64,000 nt of DNA from Deuterostichococcus epilithicus. Its lineage: Eukaryota; Chlorophyta; Trebouxiophyceae; Prasiolales; Stichococcaceae. The stretch covers positions 1,054,001-1,118,000 of the forward strand of contig JAVTLE010000013.1 in NCBI GenBank assembly GCA_033439295.1, read 5' to 3'. The stretch's first letter is position 1; each line of letters begins with the position of its first letter. A program made the translations under genes and the position numbers. This document shows positions 53,091-64,000 of this stretch, piece by piece. The notes beneath the pieces were generated by a model. The model worked only from the letters and a program-made list of their open reading frames with translations. It had not been told where the DNA came from and ran no database searches.

Positions 53091-53645
53091 CCAGGGCGGG
53101 GCTGCGCCGTGCTTGTACATTCGGTTGGACGCATGTGGAGTTGAGTGGTTTCTGTTAGCGTCTACGTGAAGCTTTGAGACTGTCTGCTCGTGGTCGTGAC
53201 TCTGTATTGCTTGTATGGTTGCTCAATAAGCGGTGACTGTTTTGTTCAGTCACCGCAGCGATGACTGCCAATAGTCAAAACAGTATCGAAATCCTGATCT
53301 AGCACTCACTGGACACTCAGACGCTCTAATGACAATTCAGATGTCCGTTTCGGGCCGAGAAGCGGCATGCGACACCAAGGTGCCCAGTATCTCGGGCGTT
53401 AGGTAGCTAGCTTTGCCCAGCACCTCGACGAGGGGCGATGCCGTACATACCTAGACCTGGACATGCGACACATGATCCGCCACTGTGAGAAACAGTGGAC
53501 TTTTGACTCTCTGCCCTCCTTCACACAAGTGGCTGCTGCCCAGGTCCCCACCATCTGCAGCACACGCTACCAGTATCGGTACAGGAGGCGCTGGGGCTGT
53601 GACCGGCTGTTTTCTGCACCAATGCCCGCCGGCTACGGCGGCATG
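53091..53645. other. Convergent 3' intergenic region
   Basis: This carries the 3' ends of NUF2 and the retropepsin-domain gene. I see no exon, repeat or RNA gene. Confidence 0.5.
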
Positions 53646-56188
53646 CTAATGGCGTGCGCTGAGGCTGTAGCCGTCCGACTCGAACATCAGTATCTCCCGC
53701 CGGCTGACCAGCAAGTCACAGCCGAGGCCAGCACTCGTCATGCCGCCACGCACCCGCAGTGTCTTGCCTGCATCAGAGAGCATGCCAGCAGGGTTCGATA
53801 ACCTACTGGCCGAAAGCCCAGCACTGCAAGCGCAAGGATCTACAGTAATAGCCGTGCGGGTGTCAAGGGAATGAGTGGCAATGTAAGGAAAGGTCGAGGG
53901 CCATGTTGGGCAAGGCGGTGCCACTTTCAGCTTTTGCACCCACCTTTAATGCGGTAGGTGAAGGAGATGACTGGGATGCGCTCCGAGGCACCTTCCACCA
54001 CACCGCGCACGGGGATGGTGCGGTTGCTGCCGCCCATCGGCTTGCCGAAAGCGTCCAGCAGGCCCAAGCGCGCCGCCATGCTCTTTGAGATCAATGTGCA
54101 CCCGTCGTTGCCTGCGTGCAAAGCCAGCACCTCCGTGGCTTGATGCAGCACCCGCAACTCGAACATGCCGATGATGTTGGTTCTCATGTGTCGCCGATTC
54201 GCCAAACCCTCCTGGGCAATGCAGGGCGGGTTGCTGGCGGAGGGTGGCCTGCAGCGCCCCAACAGAACCGCTGCCATCGAATGGGCATACAGGGCATGGC
54301 GCCTGAAGGCGGGGGGGTGGAGTGGACCATGAGTCTAGCATCGCATCGCGCCTGTGTCCAGGATGGCGTTGGCACGGTGCCAGGTCATGCCCAAGTCCGC
54401 CACCTCCGCCACCTCCCGCGTGTGCAGCCGCAGATCCACTGCGTCCTCCCCTGGCACCGACAGCACAGCCATTGGGAAGTGGTAACTCGTAGGCGGTATG
54501 TGATGTTCCAAAACATCACCCGATGCCCCTCCAGAGAGTCAGAGGGGCTGTCAGGCATGGCGACTCACACGCGTCGATTGACGCACCAGCTCCTGCATGA
54601 GCCCTGTTCAAAAGGGTGCATCCTCTGAGGCTGTGGGTACGAGTAGAGCCTGTGGGATAGACATGGCAGGAGTGCTGCTCACCCACTGTCGGAATGTAGC
54701 GTGAAGGGTTCATGAACGGGTTCATTGCAGCGCCACGTCCTACCGCGCTGGAACCCGCTGCACTGGCGGTGGCTGCTGCCGACGAGGCGTCGGGCTTGGG
54801 CGGGGCAAAGCCAATTTGCCAGTCTTTGCCGCCGCCATTTGCTGCCGCGCTGGGCTGCCTGGGCTGCCACTGCTGGCCTCTGGCTGGCTGCTGTGCGGCG
54901 GCCTGTGGCTTCCTGGCCGGCCACTGCTGCCGGGGCCGGACAGGCCGCGGCAGTGGCGGTGCCTGCGGCATGTCGTCGTCGCTGCTGTTGCACAGGTCGA
55001 TGGTATTGTGCGCCCCGGCGGCTGCCGCCGCTGCCGTTGCCGCCGCTGCCGCCCTACCTGCCGCCGCCACTGCCACCGTGCTTGCCGCCGCTGCTCCCCG
55101 CCCCGGCCGGCCATCGCCGCCGGGCGCTGCGCCACCGCTGCTGCCAGGCCCCTCCTCACCGCTGGCGTGCGCGTCGTAGCAGGCACCGCCGTCGGCGTCG
55201 AGCGCCTCCTGTGACGCTGACATGGCGGCCGCGGCGTCCAAAGCCGCCTGCATGTCTGACTGGCTTGGCTCCGGCGCCGGCGGCTGCCGTGCCAGCTGCT
55301 CCTCTGACCGCTTCGCCTCCGCTGCCAGGCGCGCCGCCTCTGCCTGCCGGGCGGAAAGGACAATCATGGTTAGCTACAAGCATGTGCGAGCTGCGTTTGT
55401 TAAATGAAGTGTGGAGGGGCGGGGCGCGGTGCTGGCTCTCGAGCCTGAGGCTCTCCAGACCAATGTGCGGGAATGACCAGGCGTTGCTGATCCAGCCATA
55501 GCGGTTGGAATTTTGCGCAATACTCGGGCATCACAGCAGCTACTATGCAGCCGCACAGCTGCCATGTTGTTTGCTCGAGGGCAGACCTCACACCTGTTCC
55601 CGCTGCTGTCGCTCCACCAGCGCCACCGCGGCGCAGTCGTTCAGCTCCTGCTGCATGCGCGCGACGGACTCTGCATAGTCGGGCAGCGGCCCCTGCGCCT
55701 GCGGCGGCAACTACCTGTCCGTGCACTGTGTCGCCAGCAGCCAGTGATTTCGGATGCGATGTGGCCCCGTGCACTTGGATGCATGCTCATGCATCTTGGA
55801 AGCGATCAGGTGGCATTGACGTCCAGCAGGCCGCACGCGGCGGCCTATAATTTGCACTCATCTACAGCACCTGCTGGAAGACGCCGTCACCGGCCTGGTT
55901 GCCGTCTGCCGCGTCGTCGTCGTCGTACCGTTCGTGCCGCAGCGAGGCCGCCGAGCCACTGAAGGCCTTGAAGCCCTCCTCCTCGGGTTGCCTGCCGCGG
56001 CCCCTGCCCCTGCTGCGGCCGCGGCCTCGGCCTCGGCCACGCCCCTGGCCAGCGCCAGGTTCGCGGCTGCGCCCCCGGCCACGGCCCCTGGCCCGTCCCC
56101 TCCTGGGAAACCCAAGTGAACGCACCGCTGACCTCTCGGAAGCTTGTAGCCATTTCGCAAACGCTTCGATCTGAGGCTGGGACAGCAT
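53646..56188 (-). CDS. RG-repeat protein with retropepsin-like domain
   Basis: This is a cellular gene of unknown role with an unusual domain order. From ATG 56188, a short helix (MLSQPQIEAFAKWLQASE) leads into Arg-Gly repeats (about 55990-56100), as in RNA-binding proteins. Then come an acidic run, the coil DYAESVARMQQELNDCAAVA, a charged Ala-rich helix (about 55230-55350), a long Ala/Gly/Pro low-complexity stretch containing TIDLCNSSDDD (a likely SUMO-interaction motif), and NPFMNPSRYIPTV. The C-terminal part is an aspartyl-protease-like fold: MAVLSVPGEDAVDLRLHTRE, an active-site Asp-Thr-Gly in the next block, LISKSMAARLGLLDAFGKPM, TIPVRGVVEGASERIPVISF and the end RREILMFESDGYSLSARH. It has many introns, no flanking repeats and no other retroelement domain, so I read it as a host gene that looks whole. 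Confidence 0.72.
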
Positions 56189-56893
56189 AAGGCCAAGCTC
56201 ACGGTGTCGGGCGTCGTTCACGTCGTGCCTCACCCGAACGTTTCGCTGAATGTGTGGATTGGCATGTCGGTTGACTCCCTGTGCTTGTCAGTGATCACAG
56301 CCCGTCCTCAAGAGACTTGGGACCCTGTGCAGGATGTCAGAAGCTGTCGAGGCGCGGCAATAACCACTATTTCATATGCACCCAATGGAATGACATCGTA
56401 AGCAAATCGATGTGAGCAGGCTGAATCATAGCCTGAATCATAGGTCGAAGCAATATGAGGGTGAGCTGAGTTGCCTCGGACTGAACGTGCTGTGCTGTGT
56501 TCTCCCGCGCCAATGGCGCACAGATCTCCCGCCATCTCCATCACAAGCGATCGCCAAACTGGCCACCACACTTTCGAAACACAGAGACCTTGGTGGATGT
56601 TGGGACTATTGCAAAGAGTGTCAAGGAACGACATCTTGTATCGCCCAGCGCTCGCAGCCGTCGCTCGCATCTCTAGCAGTACATCAGTGCCAAAAATGGG
56701 AGCAGAACTGGCGGATCCGCCCGCCAAGGCGACTGTGAGCGCTGCAAATGGCACCCCGGCACGCCAGGTACCACGGATCACATGGCGATCATCCCCCATG
56801 CGAAGTTGAAGGCTTGCAAACAAGCCAAAGTGATCTGCGCACAACTCAATGCCTATGCAGCACTCCGCTCGTGGATAACGTGCGTGCGATGCA
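56189..56893. other. Divergent intergenic region retropepsin gene / FPS
   Basis: About 700 bases lie between opposite starts. A GTG-initiated extension of the left gene to 56233 is open but unlikely. I see nothing else. Confidence 0.5.
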
Positions 56894-59743
56894 ATGCAAT
56901 CTGAACAGGAGTTCATGAAGGTGTACGCCATGCTGCGGGAGGAGCTGGCGCAGGACCCGCTGCTTGGCTCGCAGCCGCCCGCCGCGCGGCAGTGGCTGAC
57001 CGAGGTGCGGCCTGTCACCAGCCGCCTCGAGCGGATCAGTCCTTCATCAGGCTCTGCGCCATTACCTAAACGTTTTTGCAACATATAGATCCGCCCAGAG
57101 CGTGGCCATCACTCTGAGGTTGTCAGTCCAGCAGCTGATGTGGGTTTGCGCGCCGACGCGCAGATGCTGGACTACAACGTCCCAGGCGGCAAGCTCAACC
57201 GCGGCATGGCCGTCCTGGACGCGCTGCGCGCATTGAGGGGCGAACAGGTCGGTGCAGCCCCATATTGCTGGGCGCCTGATTGTCTGCCCCTGAGCCTATG
57301 CAATTAACGCCAGGGAGCATCAGATGTGACGGCGCCAGCCCATGCATGGCCTCACCCGTCCTGCCTGTCCCTGCAGAACGTGCAGCCGGAGGAGGTATTG
57401 CAAGCAAACATCCTGGGCTGGTGCATAGAATGGGTGCGCCCTGGCACCGCATCCGCGAGAAAGAGCGCTGCGTTTACAGCACAGATGCCCTTGCCCTGGC
57501 GACTGCATCTGGCGATTGGCATCTGCCCGGATGGTCCACTCACTCGTTTTACGGCTGTCCGTCGCCAGTCTGGATCGATGCCAGCGACAGCAACATGCTT
57601 GGCTGAGTTGTTGAAAGTGCATCGCCATGCGTGCCTGCAGCTGCAAGCCTTCTTCCTGGTGGCGGATGACATAATGGACAACTCCATCACGCGGCGAGGG
57701 CAGCCGTGCTGGTACCGCGTCCCCAAGGTAGGCATTCTCCAGTCGCTCTTGCTCTCAAGCAGCAAATGCGGCTCAGGCTGCACCCCAGAGCTCAGCGGCA
57801 ATGGCGCACAGTCAGCGGCCTGTGCCTCAACAGACGTTGCAGAGCTGAGAACGGCTTGACCGCCAACCAAGGTCCTGCTGCTGCTGCCATTGGCTGCCAG
57901 GCAGTGGCTGCGCCTGCGCACAGGCTCCCCCAACAGGGCTTCACACCTGCAAGACTCAGCAGCTGGTGGCTTCCCTGCTGAGCGTGATCTCTCCCGAGAA
58001 CTCTCTTGCACAAAGCAGTGGCATGCCGCACGGGTAGCCGGGCTCAATAGCGATACACGATGGCATCCACTCCGGCCCACAAAATGCAATGGGCGTCCGC
58101 ACAGGCAGCCGGGCCTGGTGGCGATGCACGATGGCATTCAATTCGGCTCACTGAAAAGCAATGGCAATCGCACGAGCAGGTGGGCCTGGTGGCGATCAAC
58201 GACGGCATCGTGCTGGAGTCGTGCATGTACCGCGTCCTGCAGAAGCACTTCCGGGGGGCGCCCTTCTACACTCAGCTGCTGGAGCTCTTCCACGAGGTGT
58301 GCCGCGACTGACGCAGGGACTCGCCGCACACAATTTCTATTGCTCACCCAGCCAGCAAACTTTTTGGCAGGCGGTCTGTGCAGGTACTGCTGCAGCCGAG
58401 GCACTGCACTTTCTAGCAGCAGTCCGAATGTTTCGTGGTGGAATGCTCACAGACGACGCACCAGACCAGCCACGGGCAGCTGCTGGACCTCATCACAGCT
58501 CCCATTGGCACGGTGCGCCCTTTGTCGAAGGTCCCTTTGTGAAGGAAATGCAGCAGTGCTAGCCTTGTGGCTGTTGGCACCTGCACCATCATCACAGGGG
58601 CAGCTGCATGTTGCATCACTTCACACGCGCGCGAGACATTCGGTGCGCTCCGCGCCAGCACCTGGACCACACCCACCGGACACCAGCACACGCAAGTCCT
58701 GCTTACTGACACTGACCAGCGCCCGCCGTCGCAGGTGGACCTCGAGCGGTACACGATAGATGCCTACATGCGCATCGTGACTTACAAGACCGCCTACTAC
58801 TCCTTCTACCTGCCCGTCGCCTGCGGCATGCTGATTGGTGGCGTGTCCGACGACGCGTCCCTGGACCTGGCCAAGGACATCTGCGTGCGCATGGGGCAGT
58901 ACTTCCAGGTGCGTCCTCCACCTCCCGGGGCAGCGCTTCTGCCTCCAGCACATCCTTGCGGATGCGCATTGGTTCGCATCTGTAGGCGCCGCCGCTGTCC
59001 GGCTCCAATAATTGTGACGCCCTCCAGGGCTGCGAGGCCAGCGTGTGCATTGGCAGGTCCCGCCAGTGTCATGGCGCTGTCTGCAGTCCCGAGTCTGCTG
59101 ACGGAAAACCTCTGTGTGGGTGCTTGTCCTCGCGTCTTGCCTGCACGGCAAGCCTTTCTCGATAGACCTCAAACTTTCCCTCCCTATTGCTGCTGCAGAT
59201 ACAGGACGACTATCTGGACTGCTATGGCGATCCAGAGGTCATCGGCAAGATTGGCACCGACATCGAGGACAACAAGTGCTCCTGGCTGGTAGTCCAGGCC
59301 CTGGAGGCCGCTGACGCCGACCAGCGGCGCGTCATCGAGGTGGGGCGCTGCTCTGCTCGACTTTTCAAGCAGGATCAAGCAGGGGGGGCGGCGGCGGGCG
59401 GCTGAGCGGCGGAAACCGTCCCGCCTGTAGCTCCGCACCCCGACCCTCTTGGCTGCACGCTGGAAGCATCACAGCGGCTCGGACGTCTGCAGCGCATCGA
59501 GCGCAGTCAGAGACAAGTCTGCAATTCGAATTCCGACCCCTGCAGGAGCACTATGGCAAGCCGGACGATGCAAGCGTGCAGAAGGTGAAGGCGCTGTACA
59601 ACGAAATGGGCCTGGAGCAGAAGTTTCTGGACTATGAGCAGGCCAGCCACGAGCGGCTGACGAAGGAGATCAGCGAGCAGTCAGCGCTGCCGCCTGGTGT
59701 CTTCACGCTGCTGCTCAACAAGATCTACAAGCGCAAAAAGTGA
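56894..59743 (+). CDS. FPS: Farnesyl diphosphate synthase
   Basis: This trans-prenyltransferase condenses dimethylallyl and isopentenyl diphosphate to farnesyl diphosphate, the precursor of sterols and prenyl groups. Nine exons are readable: [79 protein letters not shown] (first Asp-rich motif DDIMD); [56 protein letters not shown] with [34 protein letters not shown] (second motif DDYLD) with [15 protein letters not shown]; and [20 protein letters not shown] to the end [10 protein letters not shown]. Aromatic residues just before the first motif ([11 protein letters not shown]) fit a farnesyl-length product. A TGTAA signal, used for polyadenylation in green algae, lies about 60 bases after the stop. 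Intron 4 contains three tandem exon-edge copies. Confidence 0.97.
58028..58218 (+). repeat. Three-unit 71-base tandem repeat at an FPS exon edge
   Basis: Units start at 58028, 58099 and 58170, an exact 71-base period. The third holds the working acceptor and the exon start [11 protein letters not shown]. The second still reads [10 protein letters not shown] behind an acceptor-like GGCAG; the first is more worn. Confidence 0.92.
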
Positions 59744-60158
59744 GCGGGCGGCGTGCTGCGGCAGGGGAGGGCCAGCAAATCTTGGGCTGGAACAATTTTG
59801 TATGTAATAGTGAGATGCGTTCATCTGGCAGTTGAGCACGACCCTCAGGCACTGCAAATCCTTGCGTTCACACTGACATCTGTATTCTCACATAGCGTCT
59901 CTGTGTGCTGTTGGTGACGAATCAGCATTGCATCTCAACCGGTGAAAGATAGCAACGACCCGCAACAGCGTTCCCGGCCTAAGGCTCGCCCAACCTCCTA
60001 GCTCCGGTGGGCACCAGCACTGGCAGCATCTGAGTGAAAGTTGAATGCAATCATCCGCCTCTTCTCATCTTGCCGCATCGCCATCAGGCAGCGCCTAGTC
60101 GCTGGGGCGCAGTCCGCTACCAACGATGCGCAACCGCAGGCGCAACCGCCGCAGGGCA
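59744..60158. other. Convergent 3' intergenic region
   Basis: This carries the 3' ends of FPS and the isochorismatase-family gene, including the TGTAA near 59803. I see no exon or repeat. Confidence 0.5.
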
Positions 60159-62556
60159 TCACTGCTGACCAATGGGGAACGCGCCTTCCATGCCCTTGTC
60201 CTGGATGCGCTTCTTGACCTGCAGCCCGCAACCAGGATTCTTTCCTTCAACCCGCTGTGCATGTTCAATGCACAGGCACCAATGGCAACACTGCAAGTGC
60301 AACAACTACCAAGTGCCTGTCAGCAGCCCTGCTGGCCTACCTCGGTGTGATCGATGGTCTCCCCAAACCCTGCGGCATGGTTTTCATTGCTTGGCTTGGC
60401 CATTGTACGGTGCACAGGATGTAAGCATACCTATATATGAACTTGAGCTCGAACCAGGCTCGATTTGAGGCAGCTGGCGCCAGTTCAAGATGCCCACCGA
60501 AGTGGATGTTGCGGACGCTGCCCTCGTGCATATCCTGTAAATCATGTGACAGTGCATCTTGTCATTTGCCTTGTTACGGCTACCATGGCGAGGTTCGCAG
60601 GTGTGTATGCGCAGAGTGCCTGCGAATAAGCATTCGATTGCTCTGCACAGCGGTGCAGCTTGCAGCTGAGTCGTGAGCTGGAAACATACATGCCTTGGAG
60701 TAGGTGTTGCAGCAATCCTGGACAAAGACAATGCCAAACTGCCGGCACACCGCCGTGCTGCAGAATATCACAAGGAGAGAAGGTTGTTCAGCGTATCGCA
60801 GAAGCTGTGTGCATATGGTCGACCAGACTGCGCCTAATACACGGCATCTCTGGAGAGGTCTCGAGGAGAGATATGATTTTCTCACCGCGCGGTAGTCTCG
60901 TCGCACAGGTTCTGCGCCAGCACATACAACAGTCATTTGCTTGAATAATGGCCGAAAAGTTGGGACGATGCAGCAGTTTGCAGCTCATCGGAAAGAAGCG
61001 GCGGGCATGAGGGGACTTGCGCACATGCGCAGCAGCGGCAGTGGCATGGCATCGCATATCAGCAAATGTACATGAGGCTCTCGAGCGAGGCTTGTGCAGA
61101 ATGCTTATGCAGGCTCGTATCAAGCTCACCGTGGTCACACCGGTGATGAGCAGACCATTGCGGCCCTTGTCTTTTAACTCCTGCTCCAGGCTTGGCTTCC
61201 CTGCGGCAGAGCGTGGTTGATCCCATCATGCGTCTCAATAATATCTAGACTCTGCGTCAGCAGCAGCATCAGGTTGCCGTCTGTCACCACTTATTCACGG
61301 TGCATGCCGTGTGCTGGCCTGGCTGAAGAAACCCTAAAACCCGAAGGTGCGGTGAGCAACCCGCACCCATGAACGAGTCGTAGACTTCCTTCTCGATCTT
61401 GATGTCGCCCTTCTTGGGGTCGATGTCCACCTCTGGCAGCATCTGGTACGCCTTGGAATCCTTCCTGCACAGCAACCACAGGAGAAACGCTGCAGAAAGG
61501 CGCCTAACGCTGGCCTATTGAATGTCACATGCGGCAGACTGCGACCGCGCGTAAGTGGGACAGGATCACACATCAATGCACCAGAAGGCCAAGGCCCACT
61601 TGATGACCTTGTCCGTGCCCAGGTACGCTGCAAAGAACAAGACGCCGTAGCGTATCATGACACTGCGCAGCATGACGGAGAATACGTCCCAGGTGGTGTG
61701 TGCGTATCAAGCCGCACTTCCGGATTTGGTGCTGCGACATCAGAAGCTTGGAAGCAGCATATTTCACTCACCGACCATGACGTTCCAGTTCTGGTCCTTT
61801 CCTGGATCTGGATGACCTACAGCATGAACGGAATGCGCAGCATCAGGCTCAGCTGCCATGCAGTGACAGTTGGCGCTTGCAGCGCACATTGGTCATCCCG
61901 TCAAATGAATGCGTTCTGCTCCGTCCAAGACCGACCGTGCATGGTGTAGAAGATCTTCGGCAGACCAGAAGCAGGATGTCGCTCAGACTGATGACGCCAC
62001 TCGTCCAACCCGATGTCAGACATTCGCGAAGCTGGCTGTATACTGCCCCAGCAGTTTTGAAGCATCAGAATATGCACCGGGATGGTCTTCTCGCGGGCCA
62101 GGGCGATCGTCTCGTTGATCTGCGGGAACAGCGGCTCCGCAATGTCCCTGCCGCAGAGGTGCAGACGGCCACATCATGGCGACAGGCCATGTTTTTGGAA
62201 TGGCTTTGCACAAAGCTTAATATATCTAGCTATTCATGTCACATCGCAGGCAATGCGTTCGACTTCAACGTCGACAAGGGCTTCCGGAGCATCAGCATGC
62301 TGCCCACCTGAAGTACTCCTGCCTGCGACCGACAGGAACGGCCTCGGACATCCTCCGAGTATTCCGGTTGTCGTGATATACAATTTACGAAAGCTCATGC
62401 TCAACCTACAGCTGATGAGCGGCAGCATGCACGTTCTTGGCCGCATGCCATTCGGATTTCGGTCGCATGCTTAGTTGTTGTCAGGAGGACTTGCAGAGTG
62501 TGGGACACCCACATGTCCACGACAATCAGCGCAGGCTTGTCGATCTTCATCGTCAT
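60159..62556 (-). CDS. Isochorismatase-family (cysteine) hydrolase
   Basis: This belongs to the cysteine hydrolase superfamily that includes isochorismatase, nicotinamidase, ureidoacrylate and biuret hydrolases; the substrate cannot be told. From ATG 62556: MTMKIDKPALIVVDMW, with the catalytic Asp in VVDM. Then VGSMLMLRKPLSTLK, EPLFPQINETIALAREKTIP with VHILML, GTDKVIKWALAFWCIDV, MLPEVDIDPKKGDIKIEKEV with YDSFMGAGC, LKDKGRNGLLITGVTT joined to NLCDETTAR (nucleophilic Cys), FGIVFVQDCCNTYSK, DMHEGSVRNIHFGGHLELAP, and a last exon ending KGMEGAFPIGQQ at 60159. Block order fits the fold. An extra 5' exon at 62634-62737 would join in phase and add a basic, Ser/Arg-rich leader, which would suggest organelle targeting. 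That alternative is not proven. Confidence 0.82.
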
Positions 62557-63287
62557 CCTGTCAATGTTAGCGTTGCGCAACAACAACGCAACACTAACGC
62601 GCTGGTGTTATTTTTTTAGCGCGTCCTCTGGACCTGCGTAGTCTGTCTGCGCCTGTGGCGATCCGCCAAGCAGCAGCACGCGAGGAACGCCAGTATCCAC
62701 TTCGCCATGCGGTGCTCGATAACAGCTTGTCGACTCCCTGCAAATGCGCACCATTTGCAGCATAGGACTCTCAGATGCACAAGAATTCAGTTCCCGGCGA
62801 GCAAGGTCAGCAGTTTATTGAGAAGCCGATGCTGGCCAGATTTGCAGACAGCTTTTGCAATTGTCTCGCATTGCCGGCTCCTCGACGTTGAGCCACGCCT
62901 TATTCTCCAGTCGACTTTTGCTGCTTCGTGATCCTGGCAAGATCTGCATGCGGGCTTGCGAATGCGTAGCGCTTGAGAGCATCGAAAAATCAGCATCCGA
63001 CACGTGAAATGCTGCTCTGACGCACCTGTCATTCGCCTCGCGTGAGGCACTGCGTGGCCTCAGCTGCCTGCATCTTGTCAAGCCCCAGTGTGGTTGACTT
63101 GAGGCGCTTGCAGCCACGGCAGGGCCCACGCCAGCACCACGACCGTTATTACCCCGCAAAAGCTCTTTCGTAGCATCGACCAAGGCCCCCGGCAGCCGCC
63201 TAATACTGTCACAGCGGACCACGCCAGTCATGGTGTGACGCGCGTGGCGGAGGTGCAAGAAAGCCAGTCATCGCCGCCGTAGCGGCC
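62557..63287. other. Divergent intergenic region hydrolase / SNARE
   Basis: This holds a hairpin at 62566-62598 and a possible 5' exon of the hydrolase at 62634-62737. The 147-codon minus-strand frame at 62815-63258 has no recognisable motif; it could hold a 5' exon but is not supported. Confidence 0.45.
62566..62598. promoter_or_regulatory. Inverted repeat next to the hydrolase start
   Basis: Twelve-base arms (62566-62577 and 62587-62598) pair with one mismatch around a 9-base CAA-rich loop. It lies ten bases upstream of the chosen start, in the 5' leader or near a 3' splice site. Function is unknown. Confidence 0.6.
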
Positions 63288-64000
63288 ATGCCAGGCCAGG
63301 TGGCAGACCCCTTTGAGCTGGTCAAGGCGGACATCCAGGACAGCTTGGTGAAGGCGCAGACGGACTATGGCCAATGGCAGGGCGCCAAGTCGCCTGGTGA
63401 GCGGAAGCGGCTGGCCGGCGAGGTGGAGGATGAGTGCAAAAGCATTGCCTGGCAGGTGAAGCTGATCTCAACTACCAACCTCCCGCTGGCTGCTGGTCCC
63501 AGGCTTGATGCAGCTGGGGAGGTCCACCGCCTCTGCAGCATTATGCATTCCGGCAGCGGCATCGCCGCCGTGGTGCTGCGGCAGCCAGACTTCAGCGTAG
63601 CTGGAGCAGACCCTGCCCGTTGCCTCGGCAGCAGCTTCACTCACACTGTCATATGGCCGTGTAGGTGGAGGAGATGGCAAAGGCAGTGGATGTTGCGGAG
63701 CGGAATTCAGCGCGCTTCGGGCTCACGCAGGCAGAGATTGCATTACGGAGAAAGTGGATCCTGCAGACCACACGAGAGGTGGGTCGTCGCTGCACATGGA
63801 CAGTCGCAGCACAGGCAGCCAGGGACGCTCCTGCCAGAGAGTCTGGCAAGCAGAGATGCGCCTGCCAGCTGGGTTTTTCCTCCTTGTGCACTGCTTTCCC
63901 CAAGGGGCACTGCAGGTTTTTCGCCTCCCACCGCGCAGGTGGAGCGGCTGACGGCAGCGCTGAAGGCGCCGCAGCAGGCCGCGCCGCCCTCGCCGACGCG
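63288..64000 (+). CDS. Syntaxin-6/SYP6-type SNARE, 5' part
   Basis: This is the N-terminal part of a Qc-type SNARE of the trans-Golgi and endosomes, cut by the window end. ATG 63288 opens MPGQVADPFELVKADIQDSL, then VKAQTDYGQWQGAKSPGERK and DECKSIAWQ, which match the syntaxin-6 N-terminal helical domain. The second exon (VEEMAKAVDVAERNSARFGL, TQAEIALRRKWILQTTRE) completes the three-helix bundle. A third begins VERLTAALKAPQQAAPPSPT and runs off the end. The SNARE helix and membrane anchor would lie beyond 64000. It is head to head with the hydrolase gene. Confidence 0.88.
   Translation, partial: MPGQVADPFELVKADIQDSLVKAQTDYGQWQGAKSPGERKRLAGEVEDECKSIAWQVKLISTTNLPLAAGPRLDAAGEVHRLCSIMHSGSGIAAVVLRQPDFSVAGADPARCLGSSFTHTVIWPCRWRRWQRQWMLRSGIQRASGSRRQRLHYGESGSCRPHERWVVAAHGQSQHRQPGTLLPESLASRDAPASWVFPPCALLSPRGTAGFSPPTAQVERLTAALKAPQQAAPPSPT

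Noticed and set aside
53646-54480. Retroelement origin for the aspartyl-protease-like domain
   Set aside because: No reverse transcriptase, integrase, gag or terminal repeats nearby; many introns and a long host-like N-terminal part argue for a cellular gene.
54725-55501. 258-codon plus-strand ORF
   Set aside because: It is the antisense shadow of the Ala/Gly/Pro-rich part of the retropepsin-domain gene; composition is Arg/Pro/Cys-rich with no motif.
56308-57084. 258-codon minus-strand ORF
   Set aside because: Covers the FPS promoter and first exon on the opposite strand; no family motif and the FPS exon explains the coding signal.
58028-58218. CRISPR-like or satellite array
   Set aside because: Only three units, no spacers, and the unit matches the adjoining FPS exon edge.
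62815-63258. 147-codon minus-strand ORF between the hydrolase and the SNARE
   Set aside because: No motif and no supported splice into the hydrolase; it may hold a 5' exon but I cannot show it.

Overview
This is nuclear DNA from a GC-rich, intron-rich green alga (Chlorophyta). The evidence is a plant-type starch synthase, an SNF1-related kinase, plastid-targeted serine and MEP-pathway enzymes, a plant-type nuclear S16 ribosomal protein, and many short GT-AG introns of about 100-400 bases. A chlorophyte of the Chlorella/Coccomyxa or Chlamydomonas/Scenedesmus type fits; the genus cannot be fixed from the sequence. There are no bacterial operons, no CRISPR array, no rRNA or tRNA gene that I could recognise, and no intact mobile element. 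Gene models below come from reading exons, splice sites and family motifs by eye, so outer exon edges are approximate.

Layout, left to right: starch synthase II (-, 694-6209); TFIIH subunit p44/SSL1 (-, 6678-10378); a very long arginine/serine-rich splicing-type protein (+, 11369-20318); SnRK1/SNF1 kinase (-, 20967-25020); a plastid cyclophilin-like protein (+, 26056-28723); a cyanobacterial/plastid GIY-YIG-domain protein (-, 29493-32643); organellar ribosomal protein bS16 (+, 33194-33853); a secreted GH28 polygalacturonase-like protein (-, 34094-36727); plastid D-3-phosphoglycerate dehydrogenase (-, 37378-42332); IspE/CMK of the MEP pathway (-, 43097-44875); a low-molecular-weight tyrosine-phosphatase-like protein lacking the nucleophilic Cys (+, 45481-46715); an unrecognised gene (-, 46867-48324); kinetochore NUF2 (+, 48857-53090); an RG-repeat protein with a retropepsin-like domain (-, 53646-56188); farnesyl diphosphate synthase (+, 56894-59743); an isochorismatase-family hydrolase (-, 60159-62556); and the 5' part of a syntaxin-6/SYP6-type SNARE (+, 63288 to the window end).

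The genes are mostly housekeeping and do not form one pathway, but some are linked. Starch synthase II and SnRK1 belong to carbon storage and its control. IspE makes an intermediate of the plastid isoprenoid route and farnesyl diphosphate synthase uses the end products. Phosphoglycerate dehydrogenase draws carbon off into serine. Genes tend to alternate strands, giving seven head-to-head pairs that share 0.5-1 kb intergenic regions.

The most striking signal is not a gene. At least eight introns carry decayed tandem copies of the edge of the neighbouring exon, usually with the splice site included (periods about 71-194 bases). They occur in seven of the seventeen genes and look like a general way in which introns of this genome grow.
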